Notes: a model not told the origin generated them from the sequence alone. A stretch of DNA of 64,000 nt from Halomonas sp. (GCF_017983445.1 NZ_JAGOBJ010000001.1:189632-253631), one strand, 5' to 3'. Counted from the stretch's first letter, positions 7,944 through 17,531 are shown. Numbers and translations: made by a program.

Positions 7944-9131
7944 ATGCTTCCCTTGCAGAATATAAAAGTGCTGGACGTCTCCCAAATCATGGCAGGCCCC
8001 TATTGCACCATGGTGCTAGCCGATATGGGCGCTGAGGTCATCAAGGTTGAAAAACTCAACGGGGGTGATGATAGCCGCCAGATGGGGCCTTATGTGAATG
8101 GCGAGTCCACCTGCTTTTCGCAGATCAATCGCAATAAAAAAAGCATTTCGCTCAATCTCAAGGACGAGCGGGCACGGCAGATCTTCTACCGTCTGGCGAG
8201 TGATGCCGATGTCATCGTCGAGAACTATCGGCCAGGCGTTACTAAATCGCTGGCAATCGATTACGACACCATCAAAGCCATCAACCCGGGTATCGTTTAC
8301 TGCTCGATCTCAGGCTATGGCCAGACCGGTCCTTACAGCCATAAAGGCGGTTTTGATCTGGTCGCCCAAGGCATGACCGGGCTGATGTCAATGACCGGCG
8401 AAGAAGGCAGGCGTCCGCTTAAAACCGGCATTGCGGTTTACGATATCGGCGCGGGCATCACCGCGGTCTACTCAATACTCGCGGCACATATCCATAAAAT
8501 GGCCACCGGCGAAGGCCAGCATATCGATATTGCGATTACCGAGTGCGGCCTGCCCTGGTTTACCTGGGAAGCAGCGGCGTACTTTTCTGAGGGCACGGTG
8601 CCAGGCCCAACCGGGTGGCGCCATCGGGTATCAGCCCCTTATCAGGCGGTAAAAGCCCGCGACGGGTATTTGATGCTGGGCTGTGCCAACCAGCGCACCT
8701 GGGAGCGGTTTTGTCGTGACGTATTAAAGCGCGACGCCTTGATGGAAGACCCGCGTTTTCTCACCAACCACGACCGCGGCCAGCACGTTGATGAGCTGGA
8801 AGCGCTGCTTGAAGAACTAATGGCCGAGGCAAGCGTGGATGAGTGGTTAACGCTTTGCGATAGCGCGGGTGTGCCTGCCGGGCCTATCAATAATTTCGCC
8901 GACGCCATGGCCGATGAACACTATCTGGCCCGCGGCATGGTGGAAGAGATGGAGCACCCGGTCATGGGAAAAATGAAAACCATCGGGTTTCCCAGCAAGT
9001 TCTCCCTGACGCCTTCGACAATACGCAGCGCGGCGCCGCTGTTTGCGCAGCATACCGATGAAGTGCTTGAAGGGCTGGGCTTTGCTGATGACGAGTTGAT
9101 CCACCTGCGGGCTGAGGGCTGCATCAAGTAG
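7944..9131 (+). CDS. Class III CoA-transferase (CaiB/BaiF family)
   Basis: 395-residue family III CoA-transferase, which moves CoA between carboxylic acids through an aspartyl-CoA thioester. The N-terminal VLDVSQIMAGPYCTMVLADMGAEVIKVE and the SISGYGQTGPY motif are typical. The catalytic aspartate is D167 in AVYDIGAG. Length matches the family (about 390-440). An AAGGAGGAGG ribosome site precedes the ATG. With the adjacent crotonase it probably activates the acid imported by the TRAP system. The substrate cannot be deduced from sequence alone; formyl-, carnitine-, succinyl- and mesaconyl-type enzymes are all in this family. Confidence 0.88.
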   Translation: MLPLQNIKVLDVSQIMAGPYCTMVLADMGAEVIKVEKLNGGDDSRQMGPYVNGESTCFSQINRNKKSISLNLKDERARQIFYRLASDADVIVENYRPGVTKSLAIDYDTIKAINPGIVYCSISGYGQTGPYSHKGGFDLVAQGMTGLMSMTGEEGRRPLKTGIAVYDIGAGITAVYSILAAHIHKMATGEGQHIDIAITECGLPWFTWEAAAYFSEGTVPGPTGWRHRVSAPYQAVKARDGYLMLGCANQRTWERFCRDVLKRDALMEDPRFLTNHDRGQHVDELEALLEELMAEASVDEWLTLCDSAGVPAGPINNFADAMADEHYLARGMVEEMEHPVMGKMKTIGFPSKFSLTPSTIRSAAPLFAQHTDEVLEGLGFADDELIHLRAEGCIK

Positions 9132-9209
9132 GTTTTTTTAAAACTCATAAATGCATTCATTATCCATTTTTTAGGTTTTAACCGGTAACAATAACAAGAG
9201 GCACATACC

Positions 9210-10427
9210 ATGCTGAAACTCGACTTTCACCCATCCGGCCGTCATTTCCTGCAGATCCCTGGCCCATCACCGGTGCCAGACCGTATATTGCGCGCGATGA
9301 GCCTGCCCACCATTGATCACCGTGGGCCTGAATTTGGTGCTCTGGGGCTTGAGCTATTGGCCAAGGTTAAAAAGGTCTTCAAGACAGAGCATCCGGTGAT
9401 TATTTATCCGGCCTCGGGTACCGGCGCCTGGGAGGCGGCACTTGCCAATACCATGTCGCCGGGCGATCAGGTGTTGATGTTCGAGACCGGCCACTTCGCC
9501 ACGCTATGGCAGAAAATGGCGCTTCGCCTGAGCCTAAAACCTGAGTTTATCGGCCTGCCGTATTATGAGGGCTGGCGTCAGGGCGTTCAGGCCGACATGA
9601 TTCAGGAGCGTCTCAACAATGACCCCGAACACGCTATTAAAGCGGTATGTGTGGTGCATAACGAAACTTCAACCGGAGTAACCAGCGATATCGCGGCGGT
9701 GCGTCGCGCTATCGATGCCACCGGGCACCCGGCGCTTCTTATCGTGGACACTATTTCCGGGCTTGCCAGTGCCGACTATCGCCATGATGAGTGGGGTGTG
9801 GATGTCACCGTGTCCGGCTCACAAAAGGGGCTGATGCTGCCGCCGGGGATTAGCTTTAACGCGCTTTCTCCCAAGGCGATCGAGGTCAGCCGGGAGGCCA
9901 AGCTCCCCAGAAGCTTCTGGGCCTGGGATGAGATTCTGGAAGCTAACCAGAAGGGTTACTGGCCCTATACGCCCAGCACCAATCTGCTGTACGGCCTCAA
10001 TGAAGCGCTGGATATGCTGTTGGACGAAGGCATTGATCATGTGCTGGCGCGTCATCAGCGCTGGGCTGCCGGTGTTCGCACGGCGGTCGAGGCCTGGGGG
10101 CTGGAAATCCAGTGTCAGGACCCGGCGCTTTATTCCCCTGTACTTACGGGTGTCGTGATGCCTGAAGGTGTGGATGCCGATGAGATTCGCAAGATTATCT
10201 ACGAGCGCTTTGATTTGTCGCTGGGGATGGGGCTTGGCAAGGCCAAGGGCAAGATGTTCCGCATCGGTCACTTGGGCGATTGTAACGATTTAACCCTGAT
10301 TGCCACGCTGGGCGGCTGTGAAGCCGGAATGAAGCTTGCGGGCGTCAACCTGCAGGGCAGTGGCGTCACCGCCGCCCTTGACTACTTTGCCAACAACCCG
10401 CTTAGCACAGGCACTTCAGAGCGTTAA
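9210..10427 (+). CDS. Class V aminotransferase, serine-glyoxylate type
   Basis: 405-residue PLP-dependent enzyme of the alanine/serine/aspartate-glyoxylate aminotransferase family. Features: GPSPVPDRILRAMS and the HRGPEF substrate-binding start, YPASGTGAWEAALAN phosphate-binding segment, VDTISGLAS with the PLP-ring aspartate, and the Schiff-base lysine K206 in SGSQKGLMLPPG. It uses glyoxylate as amino acceptor to give glycine. It lies 78 bases after the CoA-transferase gene and 16 bases before the FAD/Fe-S enzyme. Annotators usually call it serine-glyoxylate aminotransferase, but BhcA of the beta-hydroxyaspartate cycle is in the same family, so the amino donor is open. Confidence 0.85.
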   Translation: MLKLDFHPSGRHFLQIPGPSPVPDRILRAMSLPTIDHRGPEFGALGLELLAKVKKVFKTEHPVIIYPASGTGAWEAALANTMSPGDQVLMFETGHFATLWQKMALRLSLKPEFIGLPYYEGWRQGVQADMIQERLNNDPEHAIKAVCVVHNETSTGVTSDIAAVRRAIDATGHPALLIVDTISGLASADYRHDEWGVDVTVSGSQKGLMLPPGISFNALSPKAIEVSREAKLPRSFWAWDEILEANQKGYWPYTPSTNLLYGLNEALDMLLDEGIDHVLARHQRWAAGVRTAVEAWGLEIQCQDPALYSPVLTGVVMPEGVDADEIRKIIYERFDLSLGMGLGKAKGKMFRIGHLGDCNDLTLIATLGGCEAGMKLAGVNLQGSGVTAALDYFANNPLSTGTSER

Positions 10428-10443
10428 TGATGGGGAGAGGCAC

Positions 10444-13400
10444 ATGACATCACTGACGAAACAGCCCCAATTTCGCGACGCCAGAATAAAGCCCGTAGGG
10501 GAGCTGGCGGCGCGCTTAAGCCGGGAAATGGCAGGTGAGGTGTTGTTTGATCAGGCAACCCGGGGGCGCTATGCCACCGATGCCTCGATCTATCAGGTTA
10601 CTCCGGTGGGCGTGGTGATCCCTCGCCATCAGGAGGATCTCAAGGTCGCTCTGGATATCGCCCGTGATGCCCGTGTGCCGGTGCTGGCACGCGGGGCGGG
10701 TACCAGCCAGTGCGGCCAGACGGTCGGTGAGGCGCTGGTCATCGACACCACGCGCTGGCTCAACCAGATCATCGAGTTCGACGCTGAAGCGCAGACGGTG
10801 GTGGTAGAGCCTGGCATGGTGCTTGATCATCTCAACGCCTGGCTAAAGCCTTACGGGCTCTGGTATCCAGTGGATGTTTCGACCAGCGCCCAGTGCACTA
10901 TCGGCGGCATGGCCGGTAATAATTCCTGCGGGTCGCGCTCGATCTACTACGGCAATATGGTGCATAACGTAGTAGGTATCGACGCGATACTTGCCGATGG
11001 CTTTGAAGCGCGATTCAGCTTTGTGGACAGCCTTGCCGAAGGCTCGCAGGAGCAGCAGATCGCCCGGCAGGTCAAGGCGATTGCCGAGCGCGTCAGCCCT
11101 GAGATTCTTGAGCATTTTCCTAAAGTGCTGCGCCGTGTCGGGGGTTATAACCTGGATTTGTTCGACTGCCAGAACCCCATCCCTTATGACCCTGAGGGCC
11201 GGGTGAATTTAGCTCATTTGCTGATTGGCTCGGAGGGCACGCTGGGGGTAAGTAGCCGCATTAAGCTACGCCTTTCTCCGCTACCCAGTCAAAAGGTGCT
11301 GGGCGTGGTGAATTTCCCCACGTTCTATCAGGCGATGGATTTAACTCAGCATATCGTCAAGCTCGGCCCCATGGCGGTCGAGCTGGTCGATAGAACCATG
11401 ATCGAGCTTGCCCTTGAAAACCCGGCGTTTCGCCCGGTGATCGAGAAAGCCCTGATCGGTAAGCCTGAAGCCATTTTGCTGGTGGAGTTTGCAGGTCACG
11501 ATCACGCTGAGCAGTTGGCGTCACTGAATGCGCTTAACGAACTGATGGGCGATTTGGGCCTGCCGGGCAGCGTAGTAAATATGCCCGAAGCAAAAGAGCA
11601 GAAAGCGCTTTGGGATGTGCGCAAGGCGGGGCTCAATATCATGATGAGCATGAAGGGCGACGGCAAGCCGGTCTCGTTTATTGAAGACTGCGCCGTGCCC
11701 CTTGAGCATCTGGCCGAGTACACCACCAAACTCACCGACGTATTCAATCGCTACGGCACCGAAGGCACCTGGTACGCCCACGCCGGCGTAGGCACGCTGC
11801 ACGTGCGGCCCATTCTGGACATGCGCCGCGATGGCGCTGAAAAGATGCGCGAAATTGCCGAGCTGGCGTCATCTCTGGTGCGTGAATACAAAGGCGCTTA
11901 CTCCGGTGAACACGGCGACGGCATCTGCCGTGGCGAATGGGTCGCCTGGCAGTTTGGCGATACGCTTAACGACGCTTTTCGCGAGATAAAGCAGCTGTTT
12001 GATCCCCACAATCTGTTCAACCCCGGCAAGATCGTCGATACCCCGAAAATGGATGACGAGCGTTACTTCCGATTCCCCAAAGCGTACCAGACGATTCCGC
12101 TGACCCCGGTGTTCGACTGGTCAGCCTGGAACGTAAAGCGCGACCCGTTAACCGGCGAGCAGACGCCGCCCGGCACTGCAGGCGACCCTACCCACGGGCT
12201 CGCCATGGCGGTCGAAATGTGCAACAACAACGGCCACTGCCGCAAGTTTGATGCAGGCACCATGTGCCCAAGCTTTCGGGCGACCAGAGACGAACAGCAT
12301 TTAACCCGAGGACGGGCCAATACGCTGCGCCTGGTGCTCTCAGGCCAGCTCGGCGATGAGGGGCTTGCCAGCGACGCTGTTAAAGAAGCGCTCGACCTGT
12401 GCGTTTCCTGCAAGGGTTGTAAACGCGAATGCCCGACCGGCGTGGATATGGCCAAATTCAAGATTGAAGCGCGTACCGCACGCGCCAAAGCAAAAGGCCT
12501 GTCGCTGCGCGATCGCATGGTCGGTGAAATGCCCCGCTATGCGCCCTGGGCGAGCCGCTTTTCAGGTGTGATGAACTATGTAGAGCGCACCCCGTTTCTG
12601 GCCAACCGAATCAAAAAAGCGCTCAATCTTGCCCCGCAGCGGGCACTGCCTGCCTTTAAAGGCAACTTCCTGGCAGGTAGCCATAAAGCGGCAAGCCACG
12701 AATTCACCGAGCGCGAGGTACTGCTGTTCGTCGATACCTTCAATAATTATATGGAAGGCGATAATGCCAAAGCCGCTATGCGCGTGCTGGAAGCCGCCGG
12801 GTATCGAGTGCATCTCAACGTTACCAAGGGTCAGCGGCCGCTGTGCTGTGGGCGTACTTACCTCTCCTCCGGTCAGTTCGAGAAAGCCAAGGCAGAAGCC
12901 AAGCGTACGCTGGAGCACTTGATGCCGTTTGTCGACCGCGGCGTAGCAATTGTGGGGCTTGAGCCATCGTGTCTTTTAAGCATGCGCGATGAATTCCTGC
13001 AGTATGGATTTGGCGACGAGGCCCGGGCGCTCGCCGACTCTGCGTATCTATTCGAAGAATTTCTGGTGACTGCTCATGAGGCCGGGCAACTGCCGCTGGC
13101 GCTTAAGCACTCAGGCTACAAGCAGGCCCTGCTGCATGGTCACTGCCATCAAAAGGCCTTTGATGCGCTTCGCCCGGTTGAACAGGTGCTCGGTTGGGTA
13201 CCGGGGCTTGAGGTTAAAACCATTGAATCTTCCTGCTGCGGTATGGCAGGTAGCTTTGGCTATGAAGCCGAGCACTTTGATGCCTCGCTTAAAATGGCTG
13301 GGCTTTCACTTCTGCCAGCTATTCGCAAGGCAGATGATGACGCTGTCCTGGTTGCCGATGGTACTAGCTGCCGCCACCAGATCAAGGATGGCAGTGGCCG

Positions 13401-13446
13401 AGACGCTATTCATGTTGCCTGCCTGCTGGAACAGGCGTTAGCCTAA
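10444..13446 (+). CDS. FAD-linked oxidase / Fe-S / CCG-domain fusion dehydrogenase
   Basis: 1000-residue fusion of a GlcD-like flavin half and a GlcF-like iron-sulfur half, the same architecture as E. coli YdiJ (D-2-hydroxyglutarate dehydrogenase) and some D-lactate dehydrogenases. The FAD segment has PVLARGAGTSQCGQTVG and IGGMAGNNSCGSRS. The flavin half ends with GEHGDG and FNPGKIVDTP. Two Fe-S motifs follow (CNNNGHC...MCPSF and CVSCKGCKRECPTG), then two CCG modules (GQRPLCCGRTY and ESSCCGMAGSFG). It oxidises a 2-hydroxy acid and passes electrons to the respiratory chain. Start chosen at the ATG after GGGGAGAGGC; the frame is open further upstream inside the aminotransferase gene. The exact hydroxy acid is unknown. 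Confidence 0.87.
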   Translation: MTSLTKQPQFRDARIKPVGELAARLSREMAGEVLFDQATRGRYATDASIYQVTPVGVVIPRHQEDLKVALDIARDARVPVLARGAGTSQCGQTVGEALVIDTTRWLNQIIEFDAEAQTVVVEPGMVLDHLNAWLKPYGLWYPVDVSTSAQCTIGGMAGNNSCGSRSIYYGNMVHNVVGIDAILADGFEARFSFVDSLAEGSQEQQIARQVKAIAERVSPEILEHFPKVLRRVGGYNLDLFDCQNPIPYDPEGRVNLAHLLIGSEGTLGVSSRIKLRLSPLPSQKVLGVVNFPTFYQAMDLTQHIVKLGPMAVELVDRTMIELALENPAFRPVIEKALIGKPEAILLVEFAGHDHAEQLASLNALNELMGDLGLPGSVVNMPEAKEQKALWDVRKAGLNIMMSMKGDGKPVSFIEDCAVPLEHLAEYTTKLTDVFNRYGTEGTWYAHAGVGTLHVRPILDMRRDGAEKMREIAELASSLVREYKGAYSGEHGDGICRGEWVAWQFGDTLNDAFREIKQLFDPHNLFNPGKIVDTPKMDDERYFRFPKAYQTIPLTPVFDWSAWNVKRDPLTGEQTPPGTAGDPTHGLAMAVEMCNNNGHCRKFDAGTMCPSFRATRDEQHLTRGRANTLRLVLSGQLGDEGLASDAVKEALDLCVSCKGCKRECPTGVDMAKFKIEARTARAKAKGLSLRDRMVGEMPRYAPWASRFSGVMNYVERTPFLANRIKKALNLAPQRALPAFKGNFLAGSHKAASHEFTEREVLLFVDTFNNYMEGDNAKAAMRVLEAAGYRVHLNVTKGQRPLCCGRTYLSSGQFEKAKAEAKRTLEHLMPFVDRGVAIVGLEPSCLLSMRDEFLQYGFGDEARALADSAYLFEEFLVTAHEAGQLPLALKHSGYKQALLHGHCHQKAFDALRPVEQVLGWVPGLEVKTIESSCCGMAGSFGYEAEHFDASLKMAGLSLLPAIRKADDDAVLVADGTSCRHQIKDGSGRDAIHVACLLEQALA

Positions 13447-13484
13447 CCACGAAGGCTATTAATAATAATGATCAGGAGGTTGAT

Positions 13485-14009
13485 GTGGCTATTTACCAAT
13501 ATGGAGAGCACCGTCCAGCCATACATGATGACGTGTATGTCGCAGATACGGCGGATGTGATTGGGCAGGTGACCTTAAGCGCGCGTTCAAGCGTGTGGTA
13601 CCAAGCCGTGCTGCGCGGCGACAGCGACCATCTTGAAATAGGTGAAGAAAGCAATATTCAAGATGGCGCAGTACTGCATGCCGACCCCGGCTACCCGCTT
13701 AAAGTGGGTAAGGGCGTAACGGTAGGGCACCAAGCCATGCTACACGGGTGTACGGTGGGCGATGGCTGCCTGATCGGTATTCAGGCAGTAGTGCTCAATG
13801 GCGCGGTAATCGGTGAAAACAGCTTGGTAGGCGCCGGTGCGTTTATTAAAGAGGGCGCTACTTTTCCCCCCAACTCACTGATTGTTGGCTCGCCCGCTCG
13901 AGTGGTACGGGAACTCTCAGCGGATGCCGTAGAAGGCTTAAAGCTAAACGCGCAAAGCTATGTTATCCGTGGCCAGCAGCACGCCAAGGAGTTAAAACGA
14001 ATTGATTAG
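13485..14009 (+). CDS. Gamma-class carbonic anhydrase family protein
   Basis: 174-residue left-handed beta-helix protein of the gamma-carbonic anhydrase-like (YrdA/PaaY) family. Hexapeptide repeats run from about residue 20 to 140. The metal-site pattern is visible: RGDSDHLEIGEESNIQDGAVLH, VGHQAMLHGCTVGDGCLIG. The start is GTG, preceded by CAGGAGG. Members without proven anhydrase activity may hydrolyse CoA esters (PaaY) or have no known role, and the operon position next to CoA chemistry makes a thioesterase-like role conceivable. It is the last gene of the plus-strand run, ahead of a strong bidirectional terminator. Confidence 0.85.
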   Translation: MAIYQYGEHRPAIHDDVYVADTADVIGQVTLSARSSVWYQAVLRGDSDHLEIGEESNIQDGAVLHADPGYPLKVGKGVTVGHQAMLHGCTVGDGCLIGIQAVVLNGAVIGENSLVGAGAFIKEGATFPPNSLIVGSPARVVRELSADAVEGLKLNAQSYVIRGQQHAKELKRID

Positions 14010-14035
14010 CCGTGTGCCATGAACAGGCGCCCAAT

Positions 14036-14066
14036 AAAAACCCCAGACAGTGTCTGGGGTTTTTTA
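14036..14066. terminator. Bidirectional terminator
   Basis: Stem CCCCAGAC / GTCTGGGG flanked by an A-run before and a T-run after. It lies between the convergent ends of the gamma-carbonic anhydrase gene and the permease gene. Confidence 0.88.
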
Positions 14067-14085
14067 TGCCAATAGCTTGTTAGGG

Positions 14086-15777
14086 CTACATCAGCGTATC
14101 GGTAATCCCAATCACATAAAAAGCGATTAACGCGATAATGCCTGTAAACACCAGATAGTAGATGGTCGGGATAATCGTTTTACGGATCGTTGCGCCTTCG
14201 CGGCCAAGTAAGCCTACGGTCGCCGAGGCCGCGACCACGTTATGAATCGCGATCATATTACCTGCTGCCGCACCGACGGCCTGAAGCGCGACCATCATGG
14301 CGGTAGAAAGCCCCAGGGTTTGAGCAACGTTAAACTGGAACTCTGCCAACATCAGATTGGAAACCGTGTTGGAGCCGGCGATAAAGGCACCCATAGCACC
14401 TACGGCCGGGGCAAAGAACGGGTAGATGTCGCCAACACCGCTGGCCACGGCCTGAGCCATCATTACCGGCATGGAGACCAGGTCAGCCCCGTTAACGCCG
14501 GAGTTAATCAGGATACGTACCATGGGAACCGTGAACACCAGCACGAAACCTGCCCCAAAAATTGTCTTGGTGGATTCGGATACCGCCGCGCTTAGCTTCT
14601 GTGGATTCATACGGTGCAGGAAATAAGTGATCAATACCACCGCAATAATGATGCCGCCCGGCAGATACAGCGGCTGAACGCCACCGCTGACACCGGCTTC
14701 GCCAAGAATATCATTCCAGCTCAGGTTGATAGAGGTTAACGCTACGCGCAGCGGTTCAATGGTCCGCGAGGCAACCAGGAACAGGGCGAGCAGTACGTAA
14801 GGAATCCAACCCTTAAGCGTGGACATGGGTGCTTTTCCAGCCACATCATCCAGCTTGATCTGCAGGTTGCCGATCCACTCATCCGGCCAGGCGGTTGATT
14901 CAGGGAAGTCCCAGGTATCCTTGGGCAGCAGGAAACCTTTACGCGCTGCAGGGACGACAATTGCCAGGCCAACCATGGCACCAATCATGGACGGGAATTC
15001 AGGTCCCAAGAGCACGCCTACCAGCATGTAGGGTACAACGAAGCAGATACCGGTAAAAATGGCGAACGGCGTAATCGACAGGCCCTCTTTCCAGGAACGG
15101 TTTGCCCCGAAAAAGCGCACCATCATGATTACCAGTATCAAGGGCATCAGGATACCCACGATGCCGTGAGTAATCGCGACCTCGCTGGTGATCAGGCGAA
15201 AAAATGCCTCCCACGTCGAGCCATTTGCTTCAAGCTGAGCAGTAATACCGGCGCGATCCAGACCGCTGCCTACCCCCACCACGATTGGCGTACCCACAGC
15301 ACCAAACGAAACCGGTGTTGACTGGATCATCATACCCACGACGACCGCTGCCAGTGCCGGGAAACCCAGCGCAACCATCAAGGGGGCAGCGACCGCGGCA
15401 GGAGTACCAAAGCCAGAAGCCCCTTCAATAAAGCAGCCGAACAGCCACGCAACAATGAGTGCTTGCACCCGGCGGTCAGGGCTAATGCCTGAAAAACCGT
15501 TGCGGATAGCCGTAATGCCGCCCGAGTGTTTAAGCGTATTCAGCAGCAGAATGGCACCGAAAATAATCCATAGAAGCCCTGCCGTCTGGATAAGCCCTTG
15601 AATAGTAGAAGCAACTACACGGGTAAATGACATATCCCAAACGGTCAGACCAATGATCGCTGCAGTAAAAAAGACGATGGGCATGGCTATTTTGGCAGGT
15701 ACTTTAAACCCAACGAGCAAAATACCTGCTAGCAATAGTGGCAGGAAAGCCAAGAGAGCAAGTGCTGTTTCATTCAT
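14086..15777 (-). CDS. L-lactate/glycolate permease, LctP family
   Basis: 563-residue membrane transporter of the lactate permease (LctP) family, to which both LldP and GlcA belong. Many hydrophobic segments are present together with the signatures [36 protein letters not shown] and the C-terminal [17 protein letters not shown]. It takes up 2-hydroxy monocarboxylates with protons. E. coli GlcA is part of the glc operon. Here the gene stands alone but has the same TGGT-N3-ACCA operator as glcD/glcC 120 bases before its start, so glycolate uptake under GlcC is a reasonable reading. Lactate uptake is the alternative. Confidence 0.88.
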   Translation of the reverse strand: MNETALALLAFLPLLLAGILLVGFKVPAKIAMPIVFFTAAIIGLTVWDMSFTRVVASTIQGLIQTAGLLWIIFGAILLLNTLKHSGGITAIRNGFSGISPDRRVQALIVAWLFGCFIEGASGFGTPAAVAAPLMVALGFPALAAVVVGMMIQSTPVSFGAVGTPIVVGVGSGLDRAGITAQLEANGSTWEAFFRLITSEVAITHGIVGILMPLILVIMMVRFFGANRSWKEGLSITPFAIFTGICFVVPYMLVGVLLGPEFPSMIGAMVGLAIVVPAARKGFLLPKDTWDFPESTAWPDEWIGNLQIKLDDVAGKAPMSTLKGWIPYVLLALFLVASRTIEPLRVALTSINLSWNDILGEAGVSGGVQPLYLPGGIIIAVVLITYFLHRMNPQKLSAAVSESTKTIFGAGFVLVFTVPMVRILINSGVNGADLVSMPVMMAQAVASGVGDIYPFFAPAVGAMGAFIAGSNTVSNLMLAEFQFNVAQTLGLSTAMMVALQAVGAAAGNMIAIHNVVAASATVGLLGREGATIRKTIIPTIYYLVFTGIIALIAFYVIGITDTLM

Positions 15778-16131
15778 AGGAGAAAATCGACCCTGTTATT
15801 TTTTAGGTATGTGCCGCCGTCGCTCAACGGTTCCAAGCGTTAAATGCGATAGGATGAAAGATACGACTCGGTTCAGGAAATAACACTATTGGAAAATTGG
15901 TCTGACCAGATGGACGGCCATTCAGGTGCTTTGGAAAGCCAAGGTAAGAATGTTTAAGTTATTGTTTTAAATATTATTTATAAATCTTTCTGGAAGGCCT
16001 TTGAGACGGTGTTCATTAGACTAAAAGACAGGGTCGGAAAGCGTCTCTTGTACAGCCAGTGCATTAAGCTCAAAGTCTATTAACCTGCTTGGCTTTAGCC
16101 ACATCTGTGCATTAACAGTAAGGATAAAAAA
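15778..16131. other. Divergent intergenic region, permease / GST gene
   Basis: About 350 bases. It holds the GntR-type operator (15898-15908) and must contain promoters for both flanking genes. The part from 15955 to 16000 is very AT-rich. Nothing else was recognised. Confidence 0.5.
15898..15908. promoter_or_regulatory. GntR/FadR-type operator before the permease
   Basis: TGGTCTGACCA, an inverted repeat matching TGGTNNNACCA and the site at 1606-1616 before glcD/glcC except at the central base. GlcC is the likely binder; an LldR-type protein encoded elsewhere is the alternative. Confidence 0.6.
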
Positions 16132-16827
16132 ATGACACGAACGCTTTATGACCTGTGTGGGCGTGATGAACGATTACGCTTTTCCCCTTACTGCTGGCGC
16201 GTGCGTATGGCGCTGGCCCATAAAGGGCTTGAATTCGATACCATTGCCTGGCGGTTTGAAGACAAGGAAGCGCTGGCATTCGCTGACTACGATAAAGTCC
16301 CTGTGCTATGTGATAACGAGCAGGTAATTACCGATAGCTTCGAGATCATGCGCTACCTGGATAAAACCTATCCGGAGTCGCCCGTGCTTGGCGAGGGCGT
16401 AAGCTATCAGCGCGCGCTATTTTTCAAATACTTTGTCGAGCGTAGCGTAACGCCAGGGCTTTTCCGTATTGTTGCGCTGGATCTGTTAGCCGCCATTCAC
16501 CCTGATGACCATGACTATTTCCGAAAAACCCGTGAAGCCCGGTTTGGTATGTCCTTGGAAGAGGTTCATAACCTCGAGCAGGGCAGACAGCAGCTAACCC
16601 AGGTGCTGGCCCCCGTGCGTGATCAGTTGCGCGGCAGTCCTTTTATCGACGGTGACGCCCCGGGTGGTGCTGACTATTTATTGTTTGGCAGCATGATGTG
16701 GGCGCATACCGTATCGCTTGAGGCACTTGCCGAGCCAAACGACCCGGTGGATGAGTGGTTTAACCGTATGCTGAAGATCCACGGAGGCGTAGCAGGCAAA
16801 GCCTTTACTATTCGTGATTTAAGTTAA
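16132..16827 (+). CDS. Glutathione S-transferase family protein
   Basis: 231-residue protein with an N-terminal thioredoxin-like GST domain (FSPYCWRVRMALAHKGLEF; the PVL-x(7)-TDSFEIMRYLD glutathione-binding segment near residues 63-80) and a helical C-terminal domain. The FSPYCWRVR start resembles the LigE/LigF beta-etherase-like subgroup. The SPYC motif places Ser and Cys near the glutathione thiol. It stands alone with no clear functional partner; the substrate is unknown. Confidence 0.8.
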   Translation: MTRTLYDLCGRDERLRFSPYCWRVRMALAHKGLEFDTIAWRFEDKEALAFADYDKVPVLCDNEQVITDSFEIMRYLDKTYPESPVLGEGVSYQRALFFKYFVERSVTPGLFRIVALDLLAAIHPDDHDYFRKTREARFGMSLEEVHNLEQGRQQLTQVLAPVRDQLRGSPFIDGDAPGGADYLLFGSMMWAHTVSLEALAEPNDPVDEWFNRMLKIHGGVAGKAFTIRDLS

Positions 16828-16903
16828 AAATAAATAACACGATGATTATTATCGACTTTATCAAGATGCCTGACGACAGGGAGGAAGTTTAAAAAAAATC
16901 ATG

Positions 16904-16916
16904 TTGCGCTGCACAA
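16904..16916. promoter_or_regulatory. Imperfect palindrome before the phasin gene
   Basis: TTGCGCTGCACAA is close to its own reverse complement (two mismatched pairs) and lies about 105 bases before the phasin start. TGC/GCA-type palindromes are known targets of PHA regulators such as PhaR in other genera. The assignment is only a guess from position. Confidence 0.25.
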
Positions 16917-17021
16917 AAGGCGCTGTTAGCTTGGGTGAAGCAGCGGCAAATGCCAATGCATCAGCATCGCCTCCACCACTAACGGGCGGCGACCTGCTAG
17001 TTAATCCAAGGAGATGTCGTG

Positions 17022-17444
17022 ATGATGAACACTGCAGAGAACACCACTCAACAGTTTGAGTCTGCTTTTGTATCGCCTATGCGTTCTTACACGCTGGCAG
17101 CACTCGATTATTACGAAAAAATGATGAGTGCCCAGATCGACGCTGCCCGAGCCTACTCGGATATGAGCATTTCTCAAGCCCGCACCTGGCTTGATGTTAA
17201 AGATGCTGACAGCTTCAAAAAAGCTTTGGAAAGCCAGCAGCGCGTTGCCGGTGATTTCATGGAGCGTGTAAAAGGCGATTCTGAAAAAGTATCTTCTATC
17301 GGCCAGGGTTTCATGCAGGAAAGCCAGAAAATGGCTGAAGAAAACACCCAGAAAGCGGCCGATAACACTCAAAAAGCGGCTGACAACATTCAGCAAAAAG
17401 CTTCTGACAACCTTCAAAAGTCAGCAGATGCAGCAAAGCGGTAA
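17022..17444 (+). CDS. Phasin family protein (PHA granule-associated)
   Basis: 140-residue, highly helical phasin-domain protein that coats polyhydroxyalkanoate granules. Residues 15-95 form the phasin helix pair (YYEKMMSAQIDAARAYSDMSISQARTW and the central FMERVKGDSEKV segment). The last 35 residues are a degenerate seven-residue repeat of TQKAADN type, rich in Ala, Lys, Asn and Gln. AAGGAG lies eight bases before the chosen ATG; a GTG and another ATG flank it. A terminator follows directly, so it is a single-gene transcript. Confidence 0.85.
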   Translation: MMNTAENTTQQFESAFVSPMRSYTLAALDYYEKMMSAQIDAARAYSDMSISQARTWLDVKDADSFKKALESQQRVAGDFMERVKGDSEKVSSIGQGFMQESQKMAEENTQKAADNTQKAADNIQQKASDNLQKSADAAKR

Positions 17445-17474
17445 ATCTCTTTAAGCCGCTCCCCCCTGGCGGTG

Positions 17475-17508
17475 AAAAACGTTGCGCCCTTAAGCGCAGC
17501 GTTTTTTT
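17475..17508 (+). terminator. Terminator after phasin gene
   Basis: Stem AACGTTGCGC / GCGCAGCGTT (one G-T pair) followed by seven T. It may also serve the convergent uraD gene. Confidence 0.8.
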
Positions 17509-17531
17509 ATGGTTCCAGTAATGTGGACGAC

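Noticed and set aside
9210-13446. Beta-hydroxyaspartate cycle
   Set aside because: The class V aminotransferase could be BhcA-like, but no hydroxyaspartate aldolase, dehydratase or iminosuccinate reductase gene is nearby.
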